This document shows, in pieces, positions 33,222 to 46,330 of a DNA stretch of 64,000 nucleotides (position 1 is its first letter; the number at the start of each line of letters is the position of its first letter). Under the pieces are notes generated by a model. That model was not told where the DNA came from. It made no database searches and was given only the letters and a program-made list of their open reading frames with translations. The stretch comes from Phymorhynchus buccinoides (Eukaryota > Mollusca > Gastropoda > Neogastropoda > Raphitomidae): assembly GCA_017654935.2 (NCBI GenBank), contig CM065682.1, forward strand, positions 36,166,786-36,230,785. Direction: 5' to 3'. The translations under genes and the position numbers were made by a program.

Positions 33222-33383
33222 GCTGGAGCCTTGTCCTGGTCGGGGGTCTGTGTGTTGTGGGGGGTGTTCTGCTGACGCTGGGTCTGGGGTCCCTGGTCTG
33301 GTTCGTCCTCCGCCGCCGCCGCCCTGGTCAACAACCAGCGGCTCACCCAGCCAGCCAGGAACCCAGCAGGGGCAAGGATCGTG
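33222..33383 (+). CDS. Transmembrane exon, second copy
   Basis: Identical in sequence and splice borders to 16147-16308. In a true gene a second transmembrane exon after a terminal exon with a stop would make little sense, which supports an assembly duplication. Confidence 0.6.
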
Positions 33384-33851
33384 GTATGGGCCAGTCTGTA
33401 CATCTGTCTGTTGTCGTTGTTGGTTTAAATGATTTCTATTTATCAAAACGTACATTACATACATGCTAAGCAAGCATAACGGCAACAACAAGCTTAAAGC
33501 TTATACTGTGCCAACGTACTACAGTGGCACCCGGTTATAAGAAAATCGAAGGGAATTTTTTTTCTGTTTTCTTATATCCGGGTTTTCTTATATCCGATAA
33601 TCGGATATAAGAAAACTTTTTGAATTTATTTTCTTATAACCGATTTGAATAGGAAAAAAGGGAAAAAAGAAAATAGAAAAAAGAAAAGAAAAGACAAGCA
33701 GAAACATAAAACAAAGAGAAAATGTTTTTACCTAATTTGGTGCATGAAAAAAAGGAAAAAATGCAAAGCAAAGGAGGAAAAAAAGAAAGAACGGAACAGA
33801 AAATTAAAAACAAAAATGAAGGCAAACATGGTGTGAGTTGCATGATGAGCA

Positions 33852-34599
33852 CAGAGTTGCATCTAGAGCGCGGGATTGCGGGATTCACGCACTTGAAAAC
33901 AAAATCCCGCAAATATAAAAAAGCTTAGCGGGACCGCGCACGCAAAAAAAAACTAAGGCCCGCATTTTGAAACTGCCTATGCGCCGCTGACAGTTACCCC
34001 TTGCAGGGCCCATCGACATACTATTTTTAGCTTTGTGGCAGGGCCTCGTCTTCTCCCAACAGTGCGCATAGAACAAGCAATTTCATTGGACAGTAGGTCA
34101 GTTGTATACTATGATCGGCCAATGAATGCGCATTTACCGTAACTTCATGGACGGGCTTCCAGTCTAAACCCAACTGGTTCAGTAAAATGGCAACGAAGCG
34201 CAAATGTGCGACTCTTCTTGATTTCGGGTTCAAGAAAATACGGTCTTCCTCCCTTCCTTCGACAACCAGAATGTCAGAAGAAGAAGTGACGGCAGCCGAA
34301 GTGACTACTGACGAGGCTAGCGTCCATGATGCAAGACGAAGTGATAGCGATACCGAAATGGACTGTGAGAGTGACCCAAACAACACAGAAGCCGGTGCTA
34401 GTCAATCTGCAAAAAGTAGTGGGAAACACAAAACGTTTCAATTGGACTGGAAAAAAACATGGCCGTGGGTGCAAAACAAAACCAACGGATTGCGCTGCAG
34501 ATTGTGCTTAAAACACCCCTTTCTGTATCAGAATGCCCCCCTTTTTCCAAGGTGAGGGGGGGCTGCCCCCACTTATTTCAAATCCTAGATGCAACTCTG
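33852..34599 (+). mobile_element. Non-autonomous hAT-like element (copy B)
   Basis: Same 748 bp, the same 15-base inverted termini and the same TGAGCA flanks as 16777-17524. The insertion therefore predates the split of the two copies. Confidence 0.7.
34187..34555 (+). CDS. Small zinc-finger-fragment protein (copy B)
   Basis: Intact 122-residue frame, equal to 17112-17480 except Thr instead of Met at residue 35. Cys104 and Cys107 are conserved. Confidence 0.5.
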   Translation: MATKRKCATLLDFGFKKIRSSSLPSTTRMSEEEVTAAEVTTDEASVHDARRSDSDTEMDCESDPNNTEAGASQSAKSSGKHKTFQLDWKKTWPWVQNKTNGLRCRLCLKHPFLYQNAPLFPR

Positions 34600-34614
34600 T
34601 GAGCAAGCAAGATA

Positions 34615-35982
34615 CAATGAAACCCGGTTATAAGAAAATCGAAGGGAGGTAACTTTTTGTTTTCTTATATCCGGGTTTTCTTATATCTGATAATCGGATA
34701 TAAGAAAACTTTTTCAATTTATTTTCTTATAACTGATTTGAATGGGAAAAAATGAAAAAGAGAAAAAATAAAATAAAAGACAAGCAGAAACATAAAACAA
34801 AGAGAAAATGCTTTTACCTAATTTGGTGCATGAAAAAAGGGGGGGAATGCAAAACAAAGGAGGAAAAAAAGAAAGAACGGAACAGAAAATTAAAAACAAA
34901 AATGAAGGCAGACATGGTGTCAGTTGCATGATGAGCGAGTAAGATAGCGGAGAGCAGATGAATGATTGGGTGTGGTGTGAGAGTAACATATTTGTTTAAA
35001 TGTAAATTTCTGTTTCTTGTTTTTAATCAATATTCTAATTTGGATGTATAACTCATTTTACACAGTGGAAGACAATTTTGTATTTTCGTTTGTACAATGC
35101 CAATGGACAATAAAGAAATTTTTGACCTATGACTCATATTTTACATCATAAAATCAAAATACAGCAAAACTCGGTTATAAGAAAATCGAAGGGAGATCAT
35201 TTTTTGCTTATTACCATATCCAAGTTTTCTTATATCCGAAACTCGGATATAAGAAAACATTTTGAAGTGGTTTTTTCCTTATAAACAAATTGAATGGGGA
35301 AAAGGGAAAAGAGAAAAGAAAAAACAGAAAAACAAAACAAAGAGAAAATCCTTTTTCCTAATTTGATGCATTTCTTACATCATAAAATCAAAATCGTCTA
35401 CTAAGAAGAAGATTTAAAGGTGCCTACAACCACTCAAACTAACAACCTTTTTTTTCTTTTTACTGTTATCAAATACGTACCCCTTTACCTATCTTGTACT
35501 GAACTATTACCATTTACTGTCCACCTATGCAGCTTTTTATCAATCTCTAAGCGAATTTCTTATAAGCGGATTCGGCTGTATCTTTCTATATTAAGGTTAG
35601 AGTGTCTGTGACGTAGCTGCTCTGACGTACATTTTCCTCTTTTTGTTTGTTTTGTTGGAACACTGCACTTTTTGGATTTAATCCTTTCAGTTCATGCCCT
35701 TTTTTTTTAAAGTCGCTTATAAGAAAATCAAACTCACTTATAAGAAAATGAACTGCAAACCAACTCCCTTGTATGAAATCATTTTCTTATATCCGAGTTT
35801 ACATTGCGGATGGGAGAACGAATTTGCTTCCTTATAACCAAGTTTTTTTATAAGCGTTTTTCTTATATCCGAGTTTTGATAATACATAAGAAAGAAGGAG
35901 TTCGGCCGGGGAAAAAAATTGCTTTCTTATAAGCGGGTTTTCTTATAAGCGGGTTTCTTATAAGCGGGTTCGACTGTAGAGG
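34615..35982. mobile_element. Run of TTATAAGAAA-family MITEs (copy B)
   Basis: Counterpart of 17540-18908 with the same termini, including a complete 18089-18508-type member near 35162-35577. Confidence 0.65.
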
Positions 35983-36984
35983 AGAGCAGATGAATGAGTG
36001 GGAGTGGTGTGAGAGTAACATTTTTTTGGAATTTTTTTTTTGCTGTCCCATCTTCTGGGCTGTACAGTGGGTTGCTCCCACGCCGCTCATTCCAAATCCC
36101 AATTCGCAGCTACACCCGGGTTTGTTCAAGTTGGAGAAACCGATAGTGGAAGAGAGGAAGGCATCAAAACAGCTGAACCGTGTAAGCTTAGACAACAAAC
36201 TGGAAATTAGTATGAACAGACTCAGGAGAGTTTATTTAACATTTCCTGACGTAGGGACATAAAAATTTATGAGTCTATCGTTGTTTATTTCGTATTTTAA
36301 AATCGGTAGCTAAGCAGACGAAAATGGAGGGCCGCCATTGAAAAAGAAGTCGCAGATAATGGTTCTTCAACAAATCTTGTTTGAAAAAAATAAACTTAGC
36401 ATGAAAATATCTTTATTTACCGCACATTATGTTTCTTTTCGTTTAATTTAGTAAAATACAGCATTATTATTTTATATTCTATTATTTTATTGCACATCGG
36501 TCATCCTTTTCATTTTAGCCAATCAGGTTTTTAAAGCAGTCCCAGGACAAATGTAAGAATGAAAGTAAGATGACGCCAATGGCGCAAAGTGCTTTTCGTC
36601 ATTGTTCCTAATCAAGTCATTAATCGCATTATGTTACGCAGTTTTTATTCCAATCGATTACAGAGGTGAGTAAGTAAGTGATTACGATTGCGCTTGTGTA
36701 TAATGTGGAATGCGTACACTGATAGACTAGGCCTTGACTTCAACAGATTGAATTGAAAGAAACAGTTTAGATCTAGATATTGTACACTCTTCTTCTACTT
36801 CTTCTTTTTCTTCTTCTTTTTCTTTTATGTTAAAAGGCCCATGGTCAGCGAGCTGACCATTCTGGCCCCTTTTCTTGGTTTATTGAACAACTAAATCTAG
36901 ATCTATTCTGGCCCTGCCAGAGTATATCAGCCAGAGTAGCAAATGAGCATGTGTGTGTGTGTGTGTGTGCGGTGCGCGCACGCT

Positions 36985-37019
<35 letters not shown>

Positions 37020-37158
37020 TGTGTGTGCGCTTGTGTTTGTGTCTGACAGTCGGGGGGGGGGGGGGGGGGGGGGGGGGGCGTGTGTGTGTGTATATATATC
37101 TCTGTGTGTGTGTGTGTCTCTTGTGAGTGTGTGTCTGTGTATGTCTGTGGGTGAGTCT

Positions 37159-37192
<34 letters not shown>

Positions 37193-37310
37193 AAGAGAGA
37201 GAGAGAGAGAGGTATGTGCGTTAATGACCAAACCCCCTCCCTCCCCTCTTTTCTGTTACTCGCACTAATGTTATTGTTGTTGTCTTACCCTGGCTTAAAG
37301 ACTCCAGGGG

Positions 37311-37336
37311 TCATCCCAACAGCTGAAGCCCTTGAA
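37311..37336 (+). CDS. Candidate terminal exon, coding part (copy B)
   Basis: Same acceptor and same SRGHPNS-stop reading as 20231-20256. The alternative longer frame of copy A is broken here by extra GTGTGT downstream. Confidence 0.3.
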
Positions 37337-37777
37337 CACTACGGTACAAATGCACCAGCTAGGGATGATAACATTATTTGTGTGTGTGACCGTTTTTGAT
37401 TACCCCGCTACGAGGGCAGCCACACTCCGACTTCGGAAGAAATTATTATGATTAAATGGGTTTACATGCTGATGGAGTGTCAGTGACTTAAAAGCTTTGG
37501 TGTATAAACAAATTGTTAGCAGGCATTGTCTTAACCAGTAATCAATTTTAAAAAAAAAATCATCCATTATATCTCTAACTGGAGAGGGGTTAAAGAGGGA
37601 AATAAGTCATTTTGGGCAAATAAATCTTTTCATTATGGCTTTATTGTGCAGACTGACAGTGAATTATAATTATATCAGTCACTTTCAACAGTTTTTAGCT
37701 TTTTTCACTTACCTTTAAAAAAGGTTATGCTTAGTTTACCTCATTGGTCCCTTGCCATATTTTTTGTTTAATTATAT

Positions 37778-39200
37778 AGCTATGTGATCCAAATGCTTCT
37801 GGCACTGAAGGGGTTAAATGCTGAATTAAAAATGTCCCTACATCCTAAGTCGACAAACACACCATAAGAAACTATCATGCGAAATGTCATGCTTGTTATA
37901 TGAAAATGCGCAGCACTAGATTTTCTTGTTGAATTAAAGGTTCCACAATCAAAATGCCTTTGGCACCGAAGGGGTTAAAGGCTGAATTGAACATATTATC
38001 TCTACATCAGAAATGGATAAACACACCATAAGAAACCACCATGTTAAATGTCATGGTTGTTACATGAACATACCCAACTCTACAATTATTTGTCATAAAT
38101 AACTGTGATCAAAATGCCCTTGGCACTGAAGGGGTTAAAGGTTGAATTGCAATTGTCCCTACATCAGAAATTGATAAACACACCATAAGAAATATCATGC
38201 CAAATTTCATGCTTATTGTATGAAAGTATCCAACACTAGATTTGTTTTAAGTTATAACTGTCCTCGATCAAAATGCCCTTCGCACTGAAGGGATTAAAGG
38301 CTGAATTGAAAATGTCCCTACATCAGAAATTGTTAAACACACCATAAGAAAATTTCATGTCAGATTCCATGCTTGTTTCTTTAAAATGCATTCCACTAGA
38401 AGTTTATTTACTTTTTTACTGTTTGCAATAAAATTTTCTTGGCATTGAAAGGGTTAAAGGCTGAATTGCAAATGTTCCTACGTCAGAATTTAACAAAGAC
38501 ACCATAAGAAATGATCGTGGCAAATTTCATGCTTGTTATATGAAAATGCTCAATACTATAATTTTTTGTTGAATTAAAATTCCGCTATAAAAATGCATTT
38601 GGCATCGAAAGGGTTAAAGGCTGAATTGAAGGTATCCCTCTGTCAAAAATGAATAAATGCACCGTAAGAAACCACCATGCCAAATTGTATGCTTGTTACA
38701 TGAAAATGCCCAACACTATAAAAAAAATAATCAAATAACTGTTTGTGATTAAAATGCCCTTGGCACCGAAGGGGTTAAAGCCTGAATTGCAAATGTCCCT
38801 ACGTCAGAAATTGATAAACACACCATAAGAAACTATCGTACCAAATGTCATGCTTATTACATGAAAATACCCAATACTATAATTTAAAAAAAATTATAAC
38901 TGCCCGTGATGAAAAGGTCCATGACACTGAAGGGGTTAAAGGCTGAATTGAAAATGTCCCTCCGTCAGAAATCAATAAACATGCCATAAGAACCTATCAT
39001 GCTGAATTTCATGCTTGCTTCATGAAAATGCATACCATTAGATTTTGATATTTTTTTTTGCCCCCCCCAAAAAAAAATTACACTTGGTACTGAAAGGGTT
39101 AAAGGCTGAATTCCAAATGTCCCTACGTCAGGAATTGATAAACACACCATAAGACACCATCATACCAAATTTCATGCTTGTTGTTTGAAAACGCACAATT
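37778..39200. repeat. 160-bp tandem satellite, nine units (copy B)
   Basis: Unit-for-unit counterpart of 20700-22140. Each unit matches its positional partner better than its neighbours, so the array has not been homogenised since the copies separated. Confidence 0.9.
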
Positions 39201-39846
39201 CTGCCATTATATATTCCACTACGAGACCAGCAGTCCAAGGGGAGAGAATCTATGTTAGGCCCTCAGGAGGCAACCAACCGAGGAGACACTGCACTGCTGC
39301 TGAGTCACTTCGGTGGAGTTCAGTAGAGCCTGTTCAGGACACCACCTTCTAAGCCCCCTACTGACGACACTATTCTCTCAGTCGCGGAGCCAGCGTGAGT
39401 GAGGTCCTCCTCCGAGGGCGCCACCACGACCGTCCACCGACAGCTCCCCAGAACACACTAGATCCCCATGACTTTGACCCGAACGCACCAAGGCATAGAC
39501 TGGATTGGAAACCGAAACTGAGGTCACCATGAGAGCAGGGCATGCAAAGCCACAGAATTTGAGACTTCTTTTTTTTTTTAATGATGGATGGAAAAGGAGG
39601 CCGATGATAACGATGATGATGATACTATGGAGTTCCGTATCGGTCTGAGACTGCATGGCAGGGCTGTATTCTACGCTTCCTTTCATAATGATATCCCGGC
39701 GTTAACCAGGCCCAAGAACTACAGACACCTGCAGTGTTGGTCTTTCAATTAGAGCAACGCTCTCAGAATCGCCTCCGTTAAGCTAATGAAACTCGATTGT
39801 GTGGTTTCAGTCTTCCCATTGAGCCCATAGCCACTCACTCTAGGTA

Positions 39847-42636
39847 CAGTACTCCCCGTTTATAGTAAACTCGGTTATAAGAAATTTCGGTTACAGTAAA
39901 GGAAAGCACTGGTTCCCGGCCAAAGGTCTACTGTTTTGTTACTAAATAGACCTCGGATAGTAGCAACTCGGTTATATTTTTTTAATTTTTAAATGCTATA
40001 GTAAAGTTACTTTTGGTTCCCCACAGGACTGGCTCCTCACAGTCTCACCGCTCCCTCCACCTACCCATAATAACAACTGGGTTATAATTAAAATTTAAAA
40101 AAACTCCTATAGTAAAGTCATTTGTGGTTCCTCCTTGATATAAAAATAATTGTCCTCTTCCTGACCTTTGTAAATACGTCATCAATGTATACGTCACAGT
40201 CTCACTACTCCCTCTACCCACCTTCATCAACGAAATTGAAAGGCACTCAAAAACATGTTTCTTTCCCCTCATTACTTAGTGGAAAAAAATGAATCCGAAA
40301 AAAATATATATACAGCCAAATCCGCTTATAAGAAACTCGCTTATAAGAAAACTCGCTTACAATGAAGCAAAAAAAATTCCCTGCCGAACTTCTTTCTTAT
40401 CTATGATCAAAACTGGGATATATGAAACTCGCTTATAAGAAAACTCGGTTATAAGCAAGCACATTCTTTCTCCCTTCTGCAATGATAAGAAAATGATGTC
40501 ATACAAGAGAGTTGGTTTGCAGTTCATTTTCTTTTAAGCGAGTTCTATTTACATATAAGCGAATTACCATTGACAACATTTTCTTAAAGACCCCCCAGAT
40601 CATGTGTCAAAATCATGGGTTCCATGTGTTTTCCTTCTTATAGCTGGTACAAAATCTTGTTTTGACCAGGTTTGACTCCCATACAAATGCCCCCAAATTG
40701 AAAACGAAACATTTTATAGAGCAGCCTCAATTTGAAGTTGGGGGAATTTGTATGTGGGTCACAGCTACCAGGAAAAAACCAACCAAGGGATTTAATCGTG
40801 TTGGTTCAGTTTGTCTTAAAAGTGAGTTGGACCTGAACTGAAAGGATGTTCCGAGAAAATTGAAGTTGTTCCAAAAAGGGAAAGTTTACCTCATACCAGT
40901 TGTGTCACAGACATTCTAAACAGTACAGGCACTTGATTACAAGACTAATTGAGTTGTTTTTGTTCCTTTATTCCATACTTTCCTTCAGTATTCTGTGCAA
41001 AATAAATGTTGAGCAGAAGAAAAAAATATGAGTAGTTTTGTGTTGGTGGTAGAGATTTTCAGCAGCAATGGCAGAGAGGAAAAGACAATTCATTTATTTA
41101 AGAAGATAAATACAAATAACTGAATATGTGGACGAACATCCACATAAACAAAAGCAAACGATCGATGAAAAGCTGTATGGGTGGACAGTAAATGGTAATA
41201 ATTCAGTACAAGAAAGGTGAAGGGGTACGCATTTGATAACAGTAAAAAGACAAAAAAGGCTTCTTAGTTAAGTTGTTGTAGGCACCTTTAAATCTTCTTC
41301 TTAGTAGACTATTTTGATTTTATGATGCAAGACATGCATCAAATTAGGAAAAAGGATTTTCTCTTCATTTTGATTTTCTGTCTTTCTTTTTCTTTTCTTT
41401 TTCCCCTTTTCCCCCATTCAATTTGTTTATAAGGGAAAAAACTTCAAAATGTTTTCTTATATCTGAGTTTCAGATATAAGAAAACTTGGATATGGTAATA
41501 AGCAAAACATCATCTCCCTTCGATTTTCTTATAACCGAGTTTTGCTGTATTTTGATTTTATGATGTAAAACATGAGTCATAGGTCGCAAGTTTCCTTATT
41601 GTCCATTGGCATTGTACAAACGCAAATACAATATTGTCTTCGACTGTGTAAAATAAGTTATACATCCAAATTAGAATATTGATTAAAAACAAGAAACAGA
41701 AATTTACATTTAAACAAATATGTTACTCTCACACCACACCCAATCATTCATCTGCTCTCCGCTATCTTGCTCGCTCATCATGCAACTCACACCACATCTG
41801 CCTTCATTTTTGTTTTTAATTTTCTGTTCTGTTCTTTCTTTTTTTCCTCCTTTGTTTTGCATTTTTTCCCTTTTTTTTATGCACCAAATTATGTAAAAGT
41901 ATTTTTTCTTCGTTTAATGTTTCTGTTTGTCTTTTATTTGATTTTTTCTCTTTTCTCTTTTTTTTCCCTTTTTCCCCATTCAACTCGGTTTATAATAAAA
42001 AAAAATCAAAATGTTTTCTTTTATCCGAGTTCCGGATATAAGAAAACACGGATATAAGAAAACAAAAAAATTATCTCCCTTCGATTTTCTTATAACCGGG
42101 TTTTGCTGTAGCATCATGAAAATGCGATATTTTATTGCAGGCATGATAATCTATTATCAGGCATAATGTCTGTAGGCATAATGTCCAGTAGGCAAAATGT
42201 CCGGTGAGCATGGTGACCATAGGCATAATGTCCGTAGGCAAAGTGTCCGTAGGCGAAATGTCCGCAGGCAAACTGTTCAATCACTGTGCGTGTGTGTGTG
42301 TGTGCACTCACGCATGTGCATGTGCATGCATGAATAGATTCAAAGGCGATTCTGGAAGTTAGAGGTTGTACACTATATGCAGTTTTGTTTTGTGCACTGG
42401 GAAATATACCATGTATAAACCCAATCACCTTTTTGGACCTCAAACCATATGAGGAAGGGGTAGGATGGGTTTATATTTAGTATTTTACGTTAGCTTTGAC
42501 TTTGAAAAACGTCATCGGATAAGGTAAAAAATATCATCAAAACTTTACTATATCCGAACATCGTTTATAAGAAAAACCTGTTATAGTAAAGGAAAAGCCT
42601 TGCTCCCCTGCACTTTACTATAAGCGGGGTGTACTG
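39847..42636. mobile_element. 2.8-kb TA-flanked nested element (copy B)
   Basis: Termini CAGTACTCCCCG and the inverse GTACTG, with TA on both sides; almost the same length as copy A. The nested inner element spans 40313-42108. Confidence 0.8.
42146..42275. repeat. 15-bp minisatellite (copy B)
   Basis: Same GTAGGCAWAATGTCC units as 25095-25225. Confidence 0.85.
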
Positions 42637-42639
42637 TAG

Positions 42640-44790
42640 GAGTCGGTCGTGAGAGTAACATATTTGTTTAAATGTAAATTTCTGTTTCTTGTTTTTAATC
42701 AATATTCTAATTTGGATGTATAACTCATTTTACACAGTGGAAGACAATTTTGTATTTGCGTTTGTACAATGCCAATGGACAATAAAGAAATTTGCGACCT
42801 ATGACTCATGTTTTACATCATAAAAAATCAAAATACAGCAAAACTCGGTTATAAGAAAATCGAAGGGAGATCATTTTTTTGCTTATTACCATATCCAAGT
42901 TTTCTTATATCCAAAACTCGGATAGGAAAACATTTTAAAGTGTTTTCCTTATAGCCAAATTGAATGGGGAAAAGGGAAAAGGAAAAGAAAAAAGAAAAGA
43001 AAAAGAAGGACAGAATAACAAAACAAAGAGAAAATCCTTTTTCCTAATTTGATGCATTTCTTACATCATAAAATCAAAATCGTCTACTAAGAAGAAGATT
43101 TAAAGGTGCCTACAACCACTCAAACTAACAAGCTTTTTTTTTCTTCTTTTTACTGTTATCAAATACAGTGGAACCCCGTTATAAGAAAATCGAAGGGAGA
43201 TAATTTTTTGTTTTCTTATTTCCGATAATCGGATATAAGAAAACTTTTGGAATTTATTTTCTTATAACCGATTTGAATGGGGAAAAAAGAAAGAAAAAAA
43301 GAAAAATAAAATAAAAGACAAGCAGAAACAAAACAAAGAGAAAATGCTTTTACCTAATTTGGTGCATGAAAAAAAAGGAAAAAATGCAAAGCAAAGGAGA
43401 GAGAAAAAAACGGAAAAAAAAATTAAAAACAAAAATGAAGGCAGACGTAGTGTGAGTTGCGAGCAAGATGAATGAGTGGGTGTGGTGTGAGAGTAACATA
43501 TTTGTTTAAATGTAAATTTCTGTTTCTTGTTTTTAATCAATATTCTAATTTGGATGTATAACTCATTTTACACAGTGGAAGACAATTTTTGTGTTTCCGT
43601 TTGTACAATGCCAATGGACATTTAAGACACAAAAGTACAGGCACTCATATTTTTTCTTCTGCTCAACATTTATTTTGCACAGAATACTGAATGAAAGCAT
43701 AGAATAAATGAACAAAAACAACTCAATTAGTATTGCAATCAAGTGCCTGTACTATTTAGACTGTCTGTGACGCAACTGATATGAGGTAAACTTTTCCTTT
43801 TTGGAATGACTTCAATTTTCTTAGAACATCCTTTCAGTTCAGGTCCAACTCACTTTTAAAGACACACTGACCCAACACGATTAAGTCTCTTCTTTTTTTC
43901 TGGGTAGCTGTGACCCACATACAAATCCCCCCAACTTCAAATTGAGGCTGCTCTTTAAAATGTTTCATTGTCAATTTGGCGGCATTCGTAAGGGAGTCAA
44001 ACCTGGTCAAAACAAGATTTCGTACCAGCTATAAGAGGGAAAACATGTGGAACCCGTGATTTTGACACATGATCTGGTGGGTCTTTGAGAAAATGTTGTC
44101 AATGGTAATTCGCTTATAAGAAAATAGAGCTCGCTTATAAAAAAAAAAATGAACTGCAAACCAACTCTCTTGTATGACATACTTTTCTTATGTCCAAGTT
44201 TCCATTGCGGATGGGAGAAGGAATTTGCTTGCTTATAACCGAGTTTTCTTATAAGCGAGTTTTCTTATAAGCGAGTTTTGATCATAGATAAGAAAGAAGA
44301 AGTTCGGCAGGGAAATGTTTTTGCTTCATTATAAGAAAGTTTTCTTATAAGCGAGTTTCTTATAAGCGGACTCGGCTGTATATTTCTATATAGCTGCTCT
44401 AACGTAAATTTTCCTCTTTTGTTTGTTTTGTTGGAACACTGCACTTTTTGGAACATCCTTTCAGTTCATGCCCTAATTGTTTTTTAAATCGCTTATAAGA
44501 AAATCAAACTCGCTTATAAGAAAATGAACTGCAAACCAACTCCCTTGTATGAAATAATTTTCCTATATCCGAGTTTACATCGCGGATGGTAGAACGAATT
44601 TGCTTCCTTATAACCGAGTTTTCTGAAAAGCGGTTTTCTTATATCCGAGTTTTGATAATACATAAGAAAGGAGGAGTTCGGCCAGGGAAAACAAATTACC
44701 ATTTACTGTCCACCTATTACCATTTACTGTCCACCTATGCAGCTTTTTATCAATCGTTTACTTTTGTTTATGTGGATTTTCGTCCACATA
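42640..44790. mobile_element. MITE-rich segment running past the end of copy B
   Basis: TTATAAGAAA-family fragments in both orientations, for example CAGTGGAACCCCGTTATAAG near 43167 and the inverse TTATAAGCGGACTCGGCTG near 44360. From 44116 onward the sequence has no partner in copy A. A local duplication of ATTACCATTTACTGTCCACC is seen at about 44696-44740. Confidence 0.6.
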
Positions 44791-44796
44791 TTCAGT

Positions 44797-45357
44797 TATT
44801 TGTATTTATCTTCTTAAAGAAATGGATTGCCTTTCCCTCTCTTCCGTTGCTGCTAAAAAATAAAAGGCTGGACAGTCTCTCTACCACCAACACAAAAGTA
44901 CAGGCACTCATATTTTTTTTTTTTTCTTCTGCTCAACATTTATTTTGCACAGAATACTGAAGGAAAGTATAGAATAAAGGAACAAAAACAACTCATTTAG
45001 TTTTGCAATCAAGTGCCTGTACTGTTTAGACTGTCTGTGACGCAACTGGTATGAGGTAAGCTTTCCCTGAAAATTGAAGTTGTTCCAAAAAGGGAAAGTT
45101 TACCTCATACCAGTTGCGTCACAGACAGTCTAAACAGTACAGGCACTTGATTGCAAGACTAATTGAGTTGTGTTTTTGTTCCTTTATTCTATGCTTTCCT
45201 TCAGTATTCTGTGAAAATAAATGTTGGGCAGAAGAAAAAAATATGAGTGCCTGTACTTTTGTGTTGGTGGTAGAGAGACTGTCCATCCTTTTATTTTCAG
45301 CAGCAATGGCAGAGAGGAAAAGGCAATCCATTTCTTTAAGAAGATACATACAAATAT
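44797..45357. repeat. Large inverted repeat, about 270-bp arms
   Basis: The left arm (44797-45069) and right arm (45092-45357) are near-exact inverses around a spacer of about 22 bases. Landmarks in the left arm are TATCTTCTTAAAGAAATGGA, ACTGTCTGTGACGCAACTGG and ATGAGGTAAGCTTTCCCT. The right arm mirrors them, ending in CCATTTCTTTAAGAAGATAC. The arms are the interior of a TTATAAGAAA-family MITE seen singly at 23830-24060, so this is a head-to-head pair of that segment. Confidence 0.9.
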
Positions 45358-45798
45358 CACATCTAGAGATCTGATAGAGATCTTATACATGTTTCTTTAT
45401 TAGGATTTCAGGCATCTATGAATGCATATTTATGAATCTATCAGTAAATGTGGTCTAGATCTAACTGAGTTTAAGTATCTATCTACACGTATCTATCAAT
45501 AATGATGACGTTACTGTAATGCCAAGTTTGTATATTAGGGTAACGCTTCGAGCAGCTGTTTATTTTCTTAAATTATAATGATAAAAGTCAACAGGCCCAC
45601 GCTGGCTGTCCAAGCCAGTGTCAGAATAGGCAACACATACCGACTTTAAACTAATATAAACATAACAATTTTGAACAGAAAGAAAAGAAAAAAAAGAAAA
45701 CAAAGAAAGAAAAACAAGAATAAGACAGCATACAAACAAGTATCCCCTCTATATCTAAGTTTATTGAATCTGCAGTGAAATAAAAATAACAAGACTGT

Positions 45799-45861
<63 letters not shown>

Positions 45862-46240
45862 AGGGAGAGATAGAGAGAGAGAGAGAAGAAGGAGAGAGAG
45901 AGACAGAGAGAGGGAGAGGCTAACATAATGTTGATATGACGTCAATTTGCAAATGTAGCAAGTTATTAGGTACATTAGCATAAAATGAGGAGGATATTTT
46001 TGTTTGTGACACTAGAATGTAATGTTGCCTTCTGCCATGATGACACTTAGAGAAAAATCAGAACAGATAAGGTAGACTGTTACGTATTCGGTCAGTTTAG
46101 ATAGTTCTGGTATGTTTCAACATATTCTGGCTTGTAAAGGCAGCATTTGAGTAATATTTTCAATCTATTGATAGAATGGATCAATCAGAAAGTGGTTTAA
46201 CGAAATTGTTTACGGTTTTCTCATGAATATTCACTTAAAA
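45358..46240. other. No gene; GA microsatellite
   Basis: AT-rich DNA with a GA-rich microsatellite at about 45803-45920 and an A-rich run before it. No coding region recognised. Confidence 0.45.
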
Positions 46241-46254
46241 ATGGCTGCAAACAA

Positions 46255-46330
46255 TGTCATGTGTCTTGTGACAATTTCGTCCATACCCCATGCAATTTCG
46301 TCCAGACATGCCATGCAATTTCGTCCAAGG
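46255..46330. repeat. Triplicated CAATTTCGTCCA motif
   Basis: ACAATTTCGTCCATAC, GCAATTTCGTCCAGAC and GCAATTTCGTCCAAGG occur within 75 bp. Inverse relatives (TGGACAAAATTGCAT near 46738, TGGATAAAATTGCATGG near 47152) suggest the termini of a roughly 0.9-kb inverted-repeat element. Confidence 0.5.

Larger units (their letters stand above)
33522..34612. mobile_element. TTATAAGAAA-family MITE with nested hAT-like insertion (copy B)
   Basis: Counterpart of 16447-17537, starting at TA/CAGTGGCACCCGG. Confidence 0.65.
27575..44115. other. Second copy (copy B) of 10034-27074
   Basis: Base 27575 aligns with 10034 and base 44115 with 27074; the feature order between is the same throughout. The offset drifts between about 17030 and 17540 because of array-length differences and one 208-bp insertion. 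Start and end coincide with the two sides of the gap, as expected from overlapping contig ends that were not merged. Confidence 0.9.

Noticed and set aside
10034..44115. Biological tandem duplication of a gene segment
   Set aside because: Not excluded, but the borders coincide with both sides of a fixed-size gap, so overlapping contig ends are more economical.
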